Position numbers and translations under genes: made by a program. Positions 1 through 13,200 of a DNA stretch of 64,000 nucleotides are shown here, one piece after another. Position 1 is the stretch's first letter. Every line of letters begins with the position of its first letter. The stretch is from Asterias amurensis. Its lineage: Eukaryota; Echinodermata; Asteroidea; Forcipulatida; Asteriidae. The notes below the pieces were generated by a model. That model had not been told where the DNA came from. It was given only the letters and a program-made list of their open reading frames with translations, and did not search any database. The stretch is from the NCBI RefSeq assembly GCF_032118995.1, contig NC_092666.1:2616001-2680000 (forward strand), written 5' to 3'.

Positions 1-442
1 GTTATAGACGGTATGCTTAAAAGTACAATTCGAGGCAGAGGCCGCCCTTAGCTGCACTGGATTTATAACGTCACAAAGTGGAGTGGTAGAGCGTAGCAGA
101 GCTGAGAAGAGCAGCGATTGAAAGAGAAAAGGTGAAGGTATCGACTCCAGGAATAGACCCACCATTACAATTTTAGGATGAGGCGGCCAAAAGTCTTTGC
201 CGAATAATGATGTCGTCTATAAATACTTTATCGGCTAGTGGCGCTACTATACCATTATATATCAATAATTGTAAATCAAGAGTTTAGTCAAATTCGGATC
301 TTCACATAAGTAGTGTGTTAGGAGCAAATTGAACCCCAGAAATGGAGTTAATCGTAAAGAGAAATTAACATCATGACTACAGATCTGGTCTCGAAAAAAA
401 AAACATGAAAACAGCTTGATGTTGTAGTTGATTATATCTCGT

Positions 443-886
443 TTACATTCGAGACAACTTATTTTTTACATGAGTGGAACTGATGGAAAACTTTTCAAGA
501 GGAGTAACTCTCTTAATGTAAAAGAGTGAAAAGTCACTCGGGTTGTCTGCCACACCACTCTTGCAAAGCGCCATATATGACAGACAACTCTTTCTAGAGT
601 GAAATACGGGTATTTTCAACACAGATTGACTTTTACTCTCATAATAGCAAAACTGTGGTGTGGACAAACATCTTGAATATTGTGCGAGGCATGCACAGTC
701 TATAACAGCATGAATAGTAACGTCATCATCAACATCTGTATTGGCAGTAGAAACAACATAGAAAAATCTAGAAGCAGAGACACAATCATCAATGTTAGCA
801 AAATCTAAAACAACATTAACTGCATCACCAGTGTCAGCTTTACTTGCAGCACAAGCAACCGCACTTTTATCAGCAAAAACAAATAA
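443..886 (-). other. Open frame without recognisable domain, partly repeat-derived
   Basis: A 147-codon stop-free minus-strand frame. Its first part (about 670-886) is Ala/Val/Asp-rich with several cysteines and has no in-frame ATG. Its last part (about 470-640) matches the repeat at 62850-63095 (ALCKSG, FSLFYI), so that portion is not host coding sequence. A possible acceptor near 868 is phase 2 and does not fit the phase-1 LamG/Ig gene. Confidence 0.2.
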
Positions 887-940
887 TCAAGCTTATACAA
901 AACTGTACACATATCAAGCACAAAATAAGTCAATTTTTAC

Positions 941-1282
941 TTGAAGGGAGAGTGAAGTTGGCTGAATGATTTCCAGTGTTAGCAGGGATCGAGGTTGTAC
1001 ACGTGACAACTGAACCTGCATAGCTATGTTCACGGTAATTCAAAATGGTTAACGTGGATGAGAAAACACAGGATGACACCCTGTTCCTTTCAATGAGCAC
1101 ACCCCTGTCAGTATCGTTGATCACTGATGACGTCAGGTTTGAGAGGTAAATTAGCCACTGAATTGATGAACCAATGGCGGTACACAGAAGCTGCTTATTT
1201 GATGGGTCGACTCCTTGGGTGACCTCTACTAGGCTGTCGATCTCTATAGTCTGTTTTTCGTGGCTTTGATCAGTCTCGTTCC
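941..1282 (-). CDS. LamG/Ig gene exon 13: Ig-like domain 8 (last one seen)
   Basis: A 114-codon exon with TIEIDSLVEV, KQLLCTAI, IQWLIY, SSCVFSSTLTI, GSVVTC and SANFTLPS. It can end at a phase-1 donor (CAAGTAAAA) at 941, or read five more codons to a TGA. The matching phase favours splicing to exons beyond the left edge. If the TGA were used the protein would end here with no membrane anchor. Confidence 0.78.
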
Positions 1283-4200
1283 CTGAAAATGAAAAGAGTA
1301 ACAGCGGTCTTGTAAGGGAAACACAACTCCCATTGAAAGTGTTATTTACATTAAAAATACAGAATATTGGTTACTTGAAGTCCAATTACATGTATAAGAC
1401 ACTGGTTGGACACCTTTGGTAAATTGTATCCCAACACATGCATAAAATAACACATCAGTGAAAACTTGAGCTCAATTGCTCTTCGAAGTTGCAGGTGCGT
1501 AAAAAAGCTTCAGGCTTGAAGTCTTTTATTCAGATTCAAATATTGAGAGGGGAAATACCACTTTCTCAAAAACTACGTTACTTCAGGGGGAGTCGTTTCC
1601 TACAATCTTTTATACTATCAACAACTCTCCGTTCCTGATACCAAGTAATTAAGTTTGTATTCTAATAATCATTTTGAGAAATTACCAATAGTGTCCATTG
1701 CCTTTAAGTTAATACATACCAGGAATTGTAAAGTTTGCCGAATAGTTTGCAGAATTCCGAGGATTATTCACTAAGCACTCTAAGACAGCGCCATGGTAGC
1801 CTTCTTCCACATAGCTTAAAATAGTCATTGTTGACGTCTGGACACAAGACGAAAGGCTCCTATGCACAAGGATGGCACCGTTTTTGGAGTTGAGCTCAAA
1901 ACTCTCCCAGGTACCGCATCTCAATTGGTAGACTCGCCAAACAATCCTTGAGTTTATGTCACTAGAACTTGTGCACAACAGTTGCAGATTTGAATCATTT
2001 ACTCCTACATGCAGTTGTGCAAGTCTAGGAACCTCAAGGTGCGTTAACTCCAATGGCACTACTGTTGGTCGACCATCTACAATGTACAAGAAAATAACAT
2101 TATTCAGGTGGTTAAAAATATAATGGGAGACTTTGGTGGCAGCAGATATACCAATGTCCATTGTTAACGTAGTTTTGAGAATGCGGATATTACCGAGTCT
2201 GCTGCCACCTTCCCAAAATCCCAAATTGGAGTACCTAAACGGTTACTTTTACAAAAAGGTAAGTATAGTTTGACTAGAATTTTAAATTAGGCTTGGCAAG
2301 ATATTGAAATTTTACCAAGTAGCGTCAAATTAGCAGACTGATTAGCCGATTTCCAAGCTGCATAAGCTGTGCACACAATAAGCGCTCCTTGATAACCGCG
2401 TTCAGCATAGTCTGAGATACTCAATTTTGACGTCTTCAGGCAGGGTGATGTAGCACGATCCTCTACCAACACACCAAGTTCTGTCATTTGATGTAGAGTG
2501 TTCCAAACACCACACAGAGGGAAATAGACGTGCCAAGCTATGGACGGGCCGGAAGATGCACTTGCTGTGCACGAGAGCTGAAGGTCGAGTTGACTGATGT
2601 TGTCTGTCGAATGTTCTAGACTGTGAAGTTGGAGAGTCCAGTCCTCAGTTGGTCCGTCGGATTTACCATCTGCAAATAATTTATTTGTTGTTGAAGTGTT
2701 ACTTACGGATCAGGGGCAATAATGTAAATATAATAACTTCTAGTTCTTTATTTCGTGACTTTCTAAATGTATTCAGTATCATCAGGAAATCCTTTCGTGG
2801 ACACGAAATCGTTCCGTGCCCACGAAATAATTTTGTGCCCTCGTACTATCGTTTGCATTTTGTCAATTTCATGCACTTGAAATAGCTTTGTGCATAGAAA
2901 ACCTTTTATTGCAGTTATAGCGATTCGTATGCTCCAACTGAAATATTTTATGAACTAAATCTCAATGTGTGAGCTTTAACTAATGTTATATGCACTCAAA
3001 ATAATTGCGTGCACCCGAAATCATTTCATGCACTTGAACTGACTCCAAACACTCGAAATTAATATTGTGTCCTCGAAAAGTATCGATAAGAAGAACATGT
3101 ATTACTTTATCCTAAAATAAGACTGAAACTATTAAAGCTGCTCACCATCAATTGTGAAGTTTACCGTAACAAGATTGTTGCCTGGTTTAAAAGATGAACT
3201 ATTATTGGTGAAGTTTACTGTTTCAGAATAATTGCCGTGTGTAAAATAAGCACATTCGATTACAGAGCCACTGTAACCTCGCTCACGGTAGTTCGTTATC
3301 GTAAGGGTGGACAACTCTTCATATGGTGACAAACTACGCTGCTCTACAGAGACTCCACCCTTCATTTCACTCCGCAACAAACGCTCCCAGATGCCGCATT
3401 TAGATTGATAGACTCGCCAAGCAATGGTCGGACTGCCGGTTGCATTTGCTGTACACTGGATCCGTACATCCGAAGAATTTGTGTCCGCTAATTAATAAAG
3501 CAAATATAATAACAACTGCATTTATAAAGTTTCATGTATCAAAGAATGCCCCAAAGCTGCTGTACTTTATAAAGTTAAACAAACATTCATAAATACCTCA
3601 GACAGTTTCGCTATTCCTATTGGTGGAGAGCGCGTCACGTGGGTGTGTATAAACCTTTGTTTATGATAAAAAAAAAGTGTTGAAACATGAGCGTGACATG
3701 CGAGCTTGCACCTGTGCTTATATAAGACAGTTTCTTCATTCCTATTGGTCGAGAGCAACGGCTGAAACAGTTGTGCCACATCACGCGATACGCGCGACGC
3801 GCACAGCATTCCCTTATAAGGAGTTGTTTACCCGAGGGCCTTACCATTACATAGCTGGAGGGGTGTTGTGTTGAAAGAAATTATTGAATAATTTAAGATT
3901 TTTGCATTTAATTTACTTTTTGACCGAAAACGTATTTATGAATGGGAATCAAAGTGTGTTGAATCGGTTTTCAACTAGTGGTTTAAACCCGCCGAGGCCT
4001 GGTTCTTGATAATTTACATCGACTTCGTCTCGGTAAAATTATCAAGAACCAGACCTCATTGGGATTAAACCACTAGTTGAAAACCTCTTCAACACACATT
4101 GATTCCCTTATTAATAAAACGGTAATGACAAATATACAAAACAAGCAAAACTTTTCAAAAGTTCAAAAGCTAAAAAGAAATAGGGCTCAATGTACGAAAT

Positions 4201-7200
4201 AAATACCAGCCTTCTGTATTATTTTGTAAAGTTATCTGTGACATAAAGCAAGACAGGCGGGATAGATTGAAAAATCTTATAGTGGGAACAAATCCTTTAG
4301 GTAATAATTATAAGCAATTTTAATAAATCCCCTAAACTATAAATACCTGCAATCACCAAGTGAGCCCAATCAATTGCGTAATCAATTGAAGAATTAGTGG
4401 CCGCTGGTAGATGTATAAGAGATACATTTAATGTCCCGTTTTCGGTAATGTTTCCAAAGTTATCTGTAACATACAAAATATAACAAGTGGAATACATTGA
4501 TAATGATGCAAAGAGCGGGAAATACAAATACGAACGTAGGGGGCGCTTCGTTATGTAGGATTACAAAATATAACAAGTGGGATACATTGATAATGATGCC
4601 AAGAGCGGGAAACACAAATACGAACGTAGGGGGCGCTTCGTTTTGTAGGATTATAATAAAATAAAAACAAATAAAAACAGGGTGTTCTTCATGTATATCG
4701 GGGCCGTACAATAGCAACCATTTCTTTGGGTTAATGAGTACAATATATGGGATTTGAGGCATTGCATGGTGAGGTATCAAAATTATTTTTGGTTTGCGGT
4801 AACACCATAATGTATCTACTTGCCGGGTAGAGTTTGTTTTTAGAGAACTGTCTTGCTGTAAATTCTACTACCGCGGAGTAAAATCACAGCAATACAGTTC
4901 TCTAAGAACAAACTCTACCTGGCAAGTCGTGACACACATGGTGTTACCGCAAACCAAATATATATTAAGTATTAGAGTGTTATCTAACAGTTTCGTTTTG
5001 TTTATATTATTTATAAATACCTGGTATCATCAGGTGAGTTGAATTCGATGGTGTCGAGCTTGAACAAAAGATGACCGAACCCTCGTAACCTCGTTCCCGG
5101 TAGTTGAAGATGGTCAGAGTGGATGTTTTCATACATAATGTCTCCTCCTCGTCAATACGTATACCATCATCTGTTTGGTTACCTAAATTCTCCCATGCCT
5201 TGCATTGTGGTCGACAGACGTTCCATGTGATGAACGAAGCACCAATGGCACTTACTTTACACTGGAAAACGATCTCTGATTGGTTTTCAAATGGCGAGAC
5301 TTGCTCCAAATGTAGAGCTGTCAGACTCCACTCTTGACGTGGGACACTGGAGTCGTCTTCTGAAATACGTTAGAGTAGTATCGTGAACAGATTTACGAAT
5401 TTGTATCTTTGATTTTAGTTGTAATAACAATAAGCTATATAGGATTTGAGGCATTGCATGGTGAGGTATCAATGTATATTTGGTTTGCGGTAACACCATG
5501 TGTGTTTCTACTTGCCAGGTAGAGTTCGTTCTTCGAGAACTGTCTTGCTTTATTCTACAACCGCGGAGGTTCGGAAGATTTTTCAGTTCTGTAAAGAACT
5601 GTCCTGCTTTTTAACTATTACCCGGGCGGATAGTATGGAAAATAGGCTGGGATTGCTCCTTTAGCTAATAGGATCGTGATTAACTGTACTACCGCGGAGT
5701 CAGTTCTTAAATTGGTCTCAACGTTTCGACTAGCTTGCTCTAGTCATCGTCAGGAGAACTAGAGCAAGCTGGTCGAAACGTTAAGACCAATTTAAGAACT
5801 GACTACGCGGTAGTACAGTTAACCACAATCCTATAAGCTAAAGTCTCCCGAACCCCCGAACATCTACTCCGCGGTAGTAGAATAAAGCAAGACAGTTCTC
5901 TAAGAACAAACTCTATCTGCCAAGTAGATACACACATCGTGTTACCGCAAACCAAATATACAATAATAAAGTACTGCATTTTGTGAGACGCACTGAAAAC
6001 ATTCAAGACGCCGGTTGTACATGGAAATGCGCCCAGTTGTCGAAAGCAATGTATTTTTCAGCTAGTGTTTTTTCAGGAACAGTATCGGCCGTTCCTAAAT
6101 GCTTAGATACTTTTAAAAGTGTTTGGCGAAACGTGACGTCATATTGACGCATTTTTACCTTCGCACAAACTAAATGGAACAAAGTTTTCAAAAATTCTAC
6201 GTAGAATAATAAATGTGCGAAAGAGCTCAATTGATGTCCTTTATTCCAAAAATCTTTATTATAAGAAGTGGAATAAATTGTTGTTTGGGTTACCCAACGA
6301 GACATTAAAACAAGTCAGTGCATGATTGCTAGTGAAAAATTCAACACTTACTTTGAATGGTGAAGTTAGCTGTTTGGTTTTCAGATGATCCAGGGCTCGA
6401 AGCTAAACACATGACGATCGAACCGTTGATCAATTGGTCAAAATAGTTGAGTATTGTCAAGGTAGACGTCTGGACACAAGACGAGACATTGCTCATTTCT
6501 ATGACTATTCTATCGTCTGTACCGTTTCGCAGGGTTTCCCAGACGTTGCACTGTGAGTGATAGATTCGCCATGCAATTTCTAGACCTGAACTGTCGCTAG
6601 CTGTGCACACGAGCCGGAGATGTGATGGGTCAACTACTTTGGTCACTTCGATAAGACTTCGAATTTTCAGAGACCAATCTGAGTAGAAATTAATAATGTG
6701 TTAATACGCTGGCATTGACATGCAAATGTCTCAGCTGGTCGACCACAATCCAGCCATGTTTTATGTTCCTAAGACTAAGAGTAGGAAGTCATGATTGGGC
6801 GATAGGTCATTTTCGCATGCTGGATCAACGTCACACTCTGGAATGACTTGCCAATATGTCTTAGTGTTGGTACAATCGAGCGCCATGGCATGATGAGAAC
6901 CTTAGTTAGATGAATTTTGGCGCCTTAAACAAAATTATATATTGCATGAGTAAAACATATGATTGTGCTCGGTGTCCAATAATAATTGTAATTGAAGACA
7001 AATGAAACAACATTTTGAGTGTTGTGATCGAGTTAAAAATGTGTACAAAATATTGCAAACAAGATTTATACAATGTAGATTCAAGGTTAAAGTAAACAAT
7101 TGCTACCTTTTGAAAACATACAAACCTATTTGTGGTTGATTTTTCAGAAAAGGAAAGAACAACAGCAAGTCCCCTTTGCCGGGTGTTTAAACGACTCCTC

Positions 7201-10200
7201 AATGAATTATGCTGCCGTGCTAGCACCTTTATGCATACTTTGTAAAATCACAGTTAATTTGTTTTGCTCTTAGCATCACACAAAATAAGACACGAAAACC
7301 GCAACTTTCCCGCAATGCATGTAGTTTATTACTCACCAACAGATCTGCACGAAAACAGTTTCATTACACCTTCATCACCGAAGTTTCCATCCGTTATAAA
7401 ACGCAAGATACTGAAACCAACCCCTACTAATACATCTATGGAGTACAACATTATTCGCTTCGCATTCGCAAGAAGTATTAACCGGGCTTAACACTTACCT
7501 AGGGATCCGCACGAAAACAGTTTCCATACGCCTATATCACCGAGGTTTCCATCTGTTAAAACCAAGTTACTGAAAGCAATCCTGCTTCTATGTACAGAAA
7601 AGAACGACAAAAAAGTTCCTGAAGACTCCCCCAGGTGCACATTGACAGAGCTAGTGTAGTACAAATTAAGCAGTTCCGAGTCAAAGTCACCATAAAACCC
7701 ATCATCATACAATACTCCATTGACATACGTATCGATTACATCATTTTCGATATCAACAACACATGCAACGTGGAACCATGGGCAGTCGCTACAGGTTCCT
7801 TCCCCAACTAAGCCACTGATCCTGAAACCTTTCGATATGCCGTTCTTTGATGCAGAGCAAACCATAAACTTCAAGTCTTTTGTGATCCAGAGCTTGAAGT
7901 TCGACTTGTAATTACTGTCATAATCAGTGCTAACAAAACTATATGTATATTCCGCATACAATCCTTCAATTTTAAACCACAGAGACCAAGTATACACAGT
8001 CGACATACAGAATCTATAGTCTGATACACAAGTGTCCTCATAACTGCCAAGATCCATGTAAGAGTATGCAGGATTCAAAATAGCACATGATTCCTCTACA
8101 ACTTGAGGTGCAGGTACCAGACTTGGATTCTCTTCACCATAATAACTTTTAACTCTATCATCTTCAAAGTCCACTGTGCTGCAATGTTTATTGGGTTCCA
8201 CTGCATCATTACCTCCAAGGCTCCACTGATATAACCCAGGTTGATCTGAGGAAAGAGATAAACAAAATCAATATGTACAATAAAAATGATAAGAATTCAG
8301 ATTAATTATAGATTTTAACATATTTAAATCGTTTGCAGTCCCACTGCTAAAACATATGATTCTAACTGCATCTAGCCACCGGGCAATCTCGGTGGTCTAG
8401 CTGGTTTGACACTGCTCTATAATAAATAAGGTCGTCGGTTAGAATCACACCCGAGTAATACCCTTATGAATTTTGTCCACAGTAATCGGGTAAGTACTGA
8501 GTATACAGTGCTAATACACATCGGTGTATATGGGTAAAAACCCAATTGAAGAATTCAGATTGTTGAGTGCACTTCTCAATTAACTGCCCTTAAATGCCGA
8601 ACAGCTGACCAGAGTAAAACAACCGACGTATTTTTATTTTATTTTTTTGATCAATTGCCTGCATTAACCACTGACCAATGGAAGATCGATTTTAAACACG
8701 AAATATCTAACCAAATCACTGACCCATGTTGAATGACATTCGGCATGGTCCAGTTTAGGATATAACGGCTTATCAGCTGAACGTTGTGTTCTATAGGGTT
8801 AAAGGCACTGGACACGTTTGGTTTTTTGTCTAAGAACAAAATTCTGACTTTGTGTATCCCAACATACGCACCAAATAAAAAATCTGTAAAAAAAGAAATT
8901 AAAAAAAATGGGATCGATTGGTCATAAAAGTGGCGAGGAAATACTGAAAGAGAAAAAAAACCTTGCATAAATGTTTGTGCTTTCAGGTAAGAAAGACTTT
9001 AGGCCTGTACCCTTTCTCAGAATCAAAAAGTAGTGAGCACTCACAAATCTTTCTCAAAAACGACGTTGCCTCACAATGTTTTTTACTACCGACAGCTCTC
9101 CGTTGCTCGTAAACATTTTGAGTAATTACCAGTAGTGTTAAGTGCTTTTTAGACAATGATGTGTTAAAATGTGTAAAGCAAGCTTTAAAATGTGACAGCA
9201 GCAAATGGTTAAACAAAACAATTATCAGTACCTTCGATGGTCAAGTTAGCTGATTTGTAAGTTTTGTTCGACGAACAACAGGCCAGACATGTCACAACAG
9301 AGCCAGAATATCCAAGCTTTCGGTAGTTTGTAACGGTCAATGTAGACGTCCGGACACACGACGAGACGTTTTGATTTTCAATATGCACGCCGTTCTCTTC
9401 GTCATCTGCGACGTCATCCACCACCTGGTGTTTTGGTTTATAGACGCGCCAAGCAATGGATGGTCCTGTTGAAGCACTAGCTGCACACACGAACTGAAGA
9501 TCGAACTGACTGACATCCTCCATCACTCGCACCAGACTACGGAGCTTCAAGTCCCATTCTGGAAGGGATAAATGAACAAAGCTACATCAATACCAAGTTC
9601 TGAGGCTCGTGTCTCTCGGTCTCCATCTCTTTTCAGTCCGGTGGCGCAATTTGCAATGCGGTGGTTATTACAAGTTTACGCCATCTCGATCTTCTGTGGA
9701 TCTAGAAATAGAAATATTGTAGATGCACCAAGATGTGCACTTCGTTGTTACGATTTCGCCAGTTAAATGACAAATGGTCACCGCTGTGAACCTGTACCGT
9801 TTCTCATGCCCCATTTGTTACAAAAAGTACAAAACGTACATTAGCTTTACACATCAGGTGTAGGCCTATATGGGATTTGAGGCACTGCACGATGAGGTAT
9901 GAGAATATATTCAGTTTATTTTCCAGGTCTAGTTTGTTCTTTAGAGAAATGTCCAACTTAAGACAGTCTAAAGAACAAACTCTGGTTCACCTAGACACAT
10001 ACCACAAACCAACATCAGGTGTAGTTGTTGTATAACCTCGTTCCCAGATTGACGGATTTAAGCCCTATGAAAGTCATTACAAAAGCAGTGCTTACCCATT
10101 GATCCACAAGAGTAGATATTTTCAATGCCGACGTCACCTGGGAGACCGTCCATTAATACTAAGTTACTAAAAGCAAACTTGCTTCCACTATACCACAAGT

Positions 10201-13200
10201 AGTCCCTATAATAGGGCCCAAGAAAAAGGTAACCGGGCAGTAAATATACCCCCTCCTCAATAAATTCTAGGTCATCAATGAAACTGTCAGTAGACCCATT
10301 GATCCTGGCACCATTAACGTACGTTTTAACTCTACCTACATCGTTCGTAGCTGTTAGGTTAACAGAACATGCCACATGGAACCATGGACAATCTACACAA
10401 GATCCGTCTTCAACAAGGCTGGTCACATCAATACCCCTGTTGTTGTAGGTATCATTGTTGTATACTGAGCAAACTATGTACTTCAAGTCACTAGTAAGCC
10501 ATAGTCTAAACGTAAACCTGCTGTACTCATCGGCCCCTATGCTTATAATATTTTTCGGATATCCATATGATCGAGCGTTTGTAATGTGAAGCCACACTGC
10601 CCATGTGTATCCAGTAGACATACAGAATCTAACGTCTGATACACATGAATCTTTGTAATTGCCCAAACTTATCACTTGTGTGTATCTAGAGTTAAAAACA
10701 GCACATGAATCCTCAACGACTTGGGGTGCAGGTATCATGGTACTGAAACCTTCATAGCTAATCGTCCCGTCTGTAAACACAGCTTTGTCGCAGGACTCGT
10801 CATTCAAAAGGTCAACCGTGCCATTGTCTCCAAGGCTCCATGTATAAAGCTCTGGTTGATCTGGATGAAGTATTTGAAAAAAATAAAATAAGTGATCAAC
10901 ATTGTTTTGTGAAGTTAATTTTAAGCGATTTAGAGCACATGGATTTGGAAGATTATTAAAACTGCACCGCTGGAAAAGAATTCATAGTGCAGACTCTTAC
11001 TGAATGGTTGTGTTGTTTGCTGCAATTTTGACGATGCCTATTTGTAAATACAAAACTGTCTTGCAAATTTGGGACTAATTTTCAAGTTCAAGCAATTAAA
11101 TGTAATAGTCAATCACTTCAAAATTAAGCGCTTTTCAGGTGAGAATTTTAAGGGAGTAAGACACTTATAACGAACAACACATGTCGTGACGTCACCGATT
11201 TCAAGCGGGCAGATTTTGAACCCCGCCGCCATTTGTGTTATGTAAACGAAAGTTGTACTTTTTGCAGTTCTACCAAGGTTAAAGGTATGCTCCTACTTTG
11301 GTAAGAACTCTAAAAAGTAATGACCAACAAACTGGAGATGTTGATAGCTTGAAACATAAAAAAAGGATTTCCCATCGAATTATAACGGTTTGGGTACGTT
11401 AACAACATTTAATTGTTTTTGTTTCTTACCAATACCAATTCTGTAACGTTCCTTTAAAGGATTTAGGTACTTTTTGTAACACAAAACACAATGTCCACAG
11501 ATTTACATTCAACTTACACCGTTTGAAGATAATGATAGTAAAAAGCATACCTTAAAATATTAGTTACTGAGGTGATGTAATTTTTGAGAAATGAGTAAAA
11601 TAATGTCATGAAATTCAATTTTTACATGCTAAAATAATTTTCGACTCATGATCACTGAGACGAAAATTATTTCCATGACATTGTTGGACTTAGTTTTTCA
11701 AAAACTACAGCACCTCAGCAAGTAATATTTTCAGGGGAGCTTTCTACTATCATTATCTTCAAACTGTGTAAAGTTTAGTGTAATTCTGTGGACATTGTGT
11801 TTTTTGTCCTACAAAAAGTACATAGACCCTTAAAGTAAAATTTAAGTGTATCTCATGTATCAGAGCTTGAACGTATTACCCGGAATGGTGATATTGGCTG
11901 TCAATCTTGACACACTTGAAGGGGTCGAGGTTGAACAAACAAAGACGGAGCCCGTGTAACCAAGTTTGCGGTAGTTCTCAACAGTCAGTGTAGACGTCCG
12001 GACACAAGACGACGCGTCGTAGTTCTTGATAAGCACGCCGTTCCGTTCATCACCAGTGACGTCATCCAACACCCCCAGTTTTGATTTGTAGATACTCCAC
12101 GTGGTGGAAGGTCCTGTTGAGGCACTTGTTGAGCACACAAGCTTGAGAGTGAACGGGCCGACTCCTTTTGACACCCGCACCAGACTACGGAGTTCCAGGT
12201 CCCAATCTAATAACGTACAGGGAATAAAAGAATGGCTTGGCTATTTCAACAGCTTCACTTTAAACTAAAAATAAGTATTTTGAACGTGCATTAAAGACAA
12301 TATCAGCATGGTCACCTTGGACGTGATGTCATTGAAGGCCCTCTTTGATGAAAAACAACAGAAACGTTAACGCTTAGATTTTCGGACGTAAACGATTCAT
12401 CAACGATAATGGCCATTGTGAAGGGTTAACCTGTGCAGCCGTGGCTTGGATGCTGGAAGCACAACGTTTTAGTGTTGGTGGTTTATAATTTGATGTTTAA
12501 TTTTTGTTTTAGCTCCTCCTTTATTGTTTTAAAAGATGTTCTTGGTACCAGTCTTAGTTTGGCTAAGGGTTTTTTAACTGTTGTCCATTCCTCCTCGTGT
12601 TATGGTGTTTTGTGGGTGCCGTTTTAACAATAATCTGGGTTTGCATTTGTTTTATTGGTTTTCAATGTGCGATTTTAAAAGCGTTCGTGTGCAACAATTT
12701 CCCTTGTATATTATTATAATCATATTTGTATCGTTGGCAGGGTCTAGTTTAACACATCTCAAGATGACAGTTTTTATACTTGTGTATAATCTTGATAGCC
12801 CCTGTCCAACTGGTAATCATTTTGTAAAAGAAAAAAAGAAAAACGATATAATAATTATATAGATAATAAATAATAACAAAAACGTTTAAAAATTAGATTC
12901 TATTACTATTATAGTGACGGGGCTCTGGATGTATAATCGCCTAAACGAACTGGTCGTGTTACAATTGCGACTGCGTCATACCTACGCATGCACCCAACTG
13001 TGTTATCGATCGTTCAAGGGCAATTATTAATACCCCCACCCCCCCACCCCCCCCCCCTTGTTTACCACTGTCCTTGGTTCAACCCTTGCTCTATGGTTCT
13101 ACTGAACTACAGCAAGCAGTTTAAATTTAACATTAAAGGGCACATTGCCTTCGGAGTAGGCACTTTGTTGTGCAGTAAAAAACATAGTTTTGTAATGATT

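Noticed and set aside
6003-6305. 100-codon minus-strand frame between Ig exons 7 and 8
   Set aside because: It lacks splice borders in the right phase and any domain, and its DNA looks like common interspersed repeat.
12433-12862. Overlapping plus-strand open frames in a T-rich stretch
   Set aside because: Composition-driven frames with many Phe/Leu/Val, no splice context or homologue recognised.
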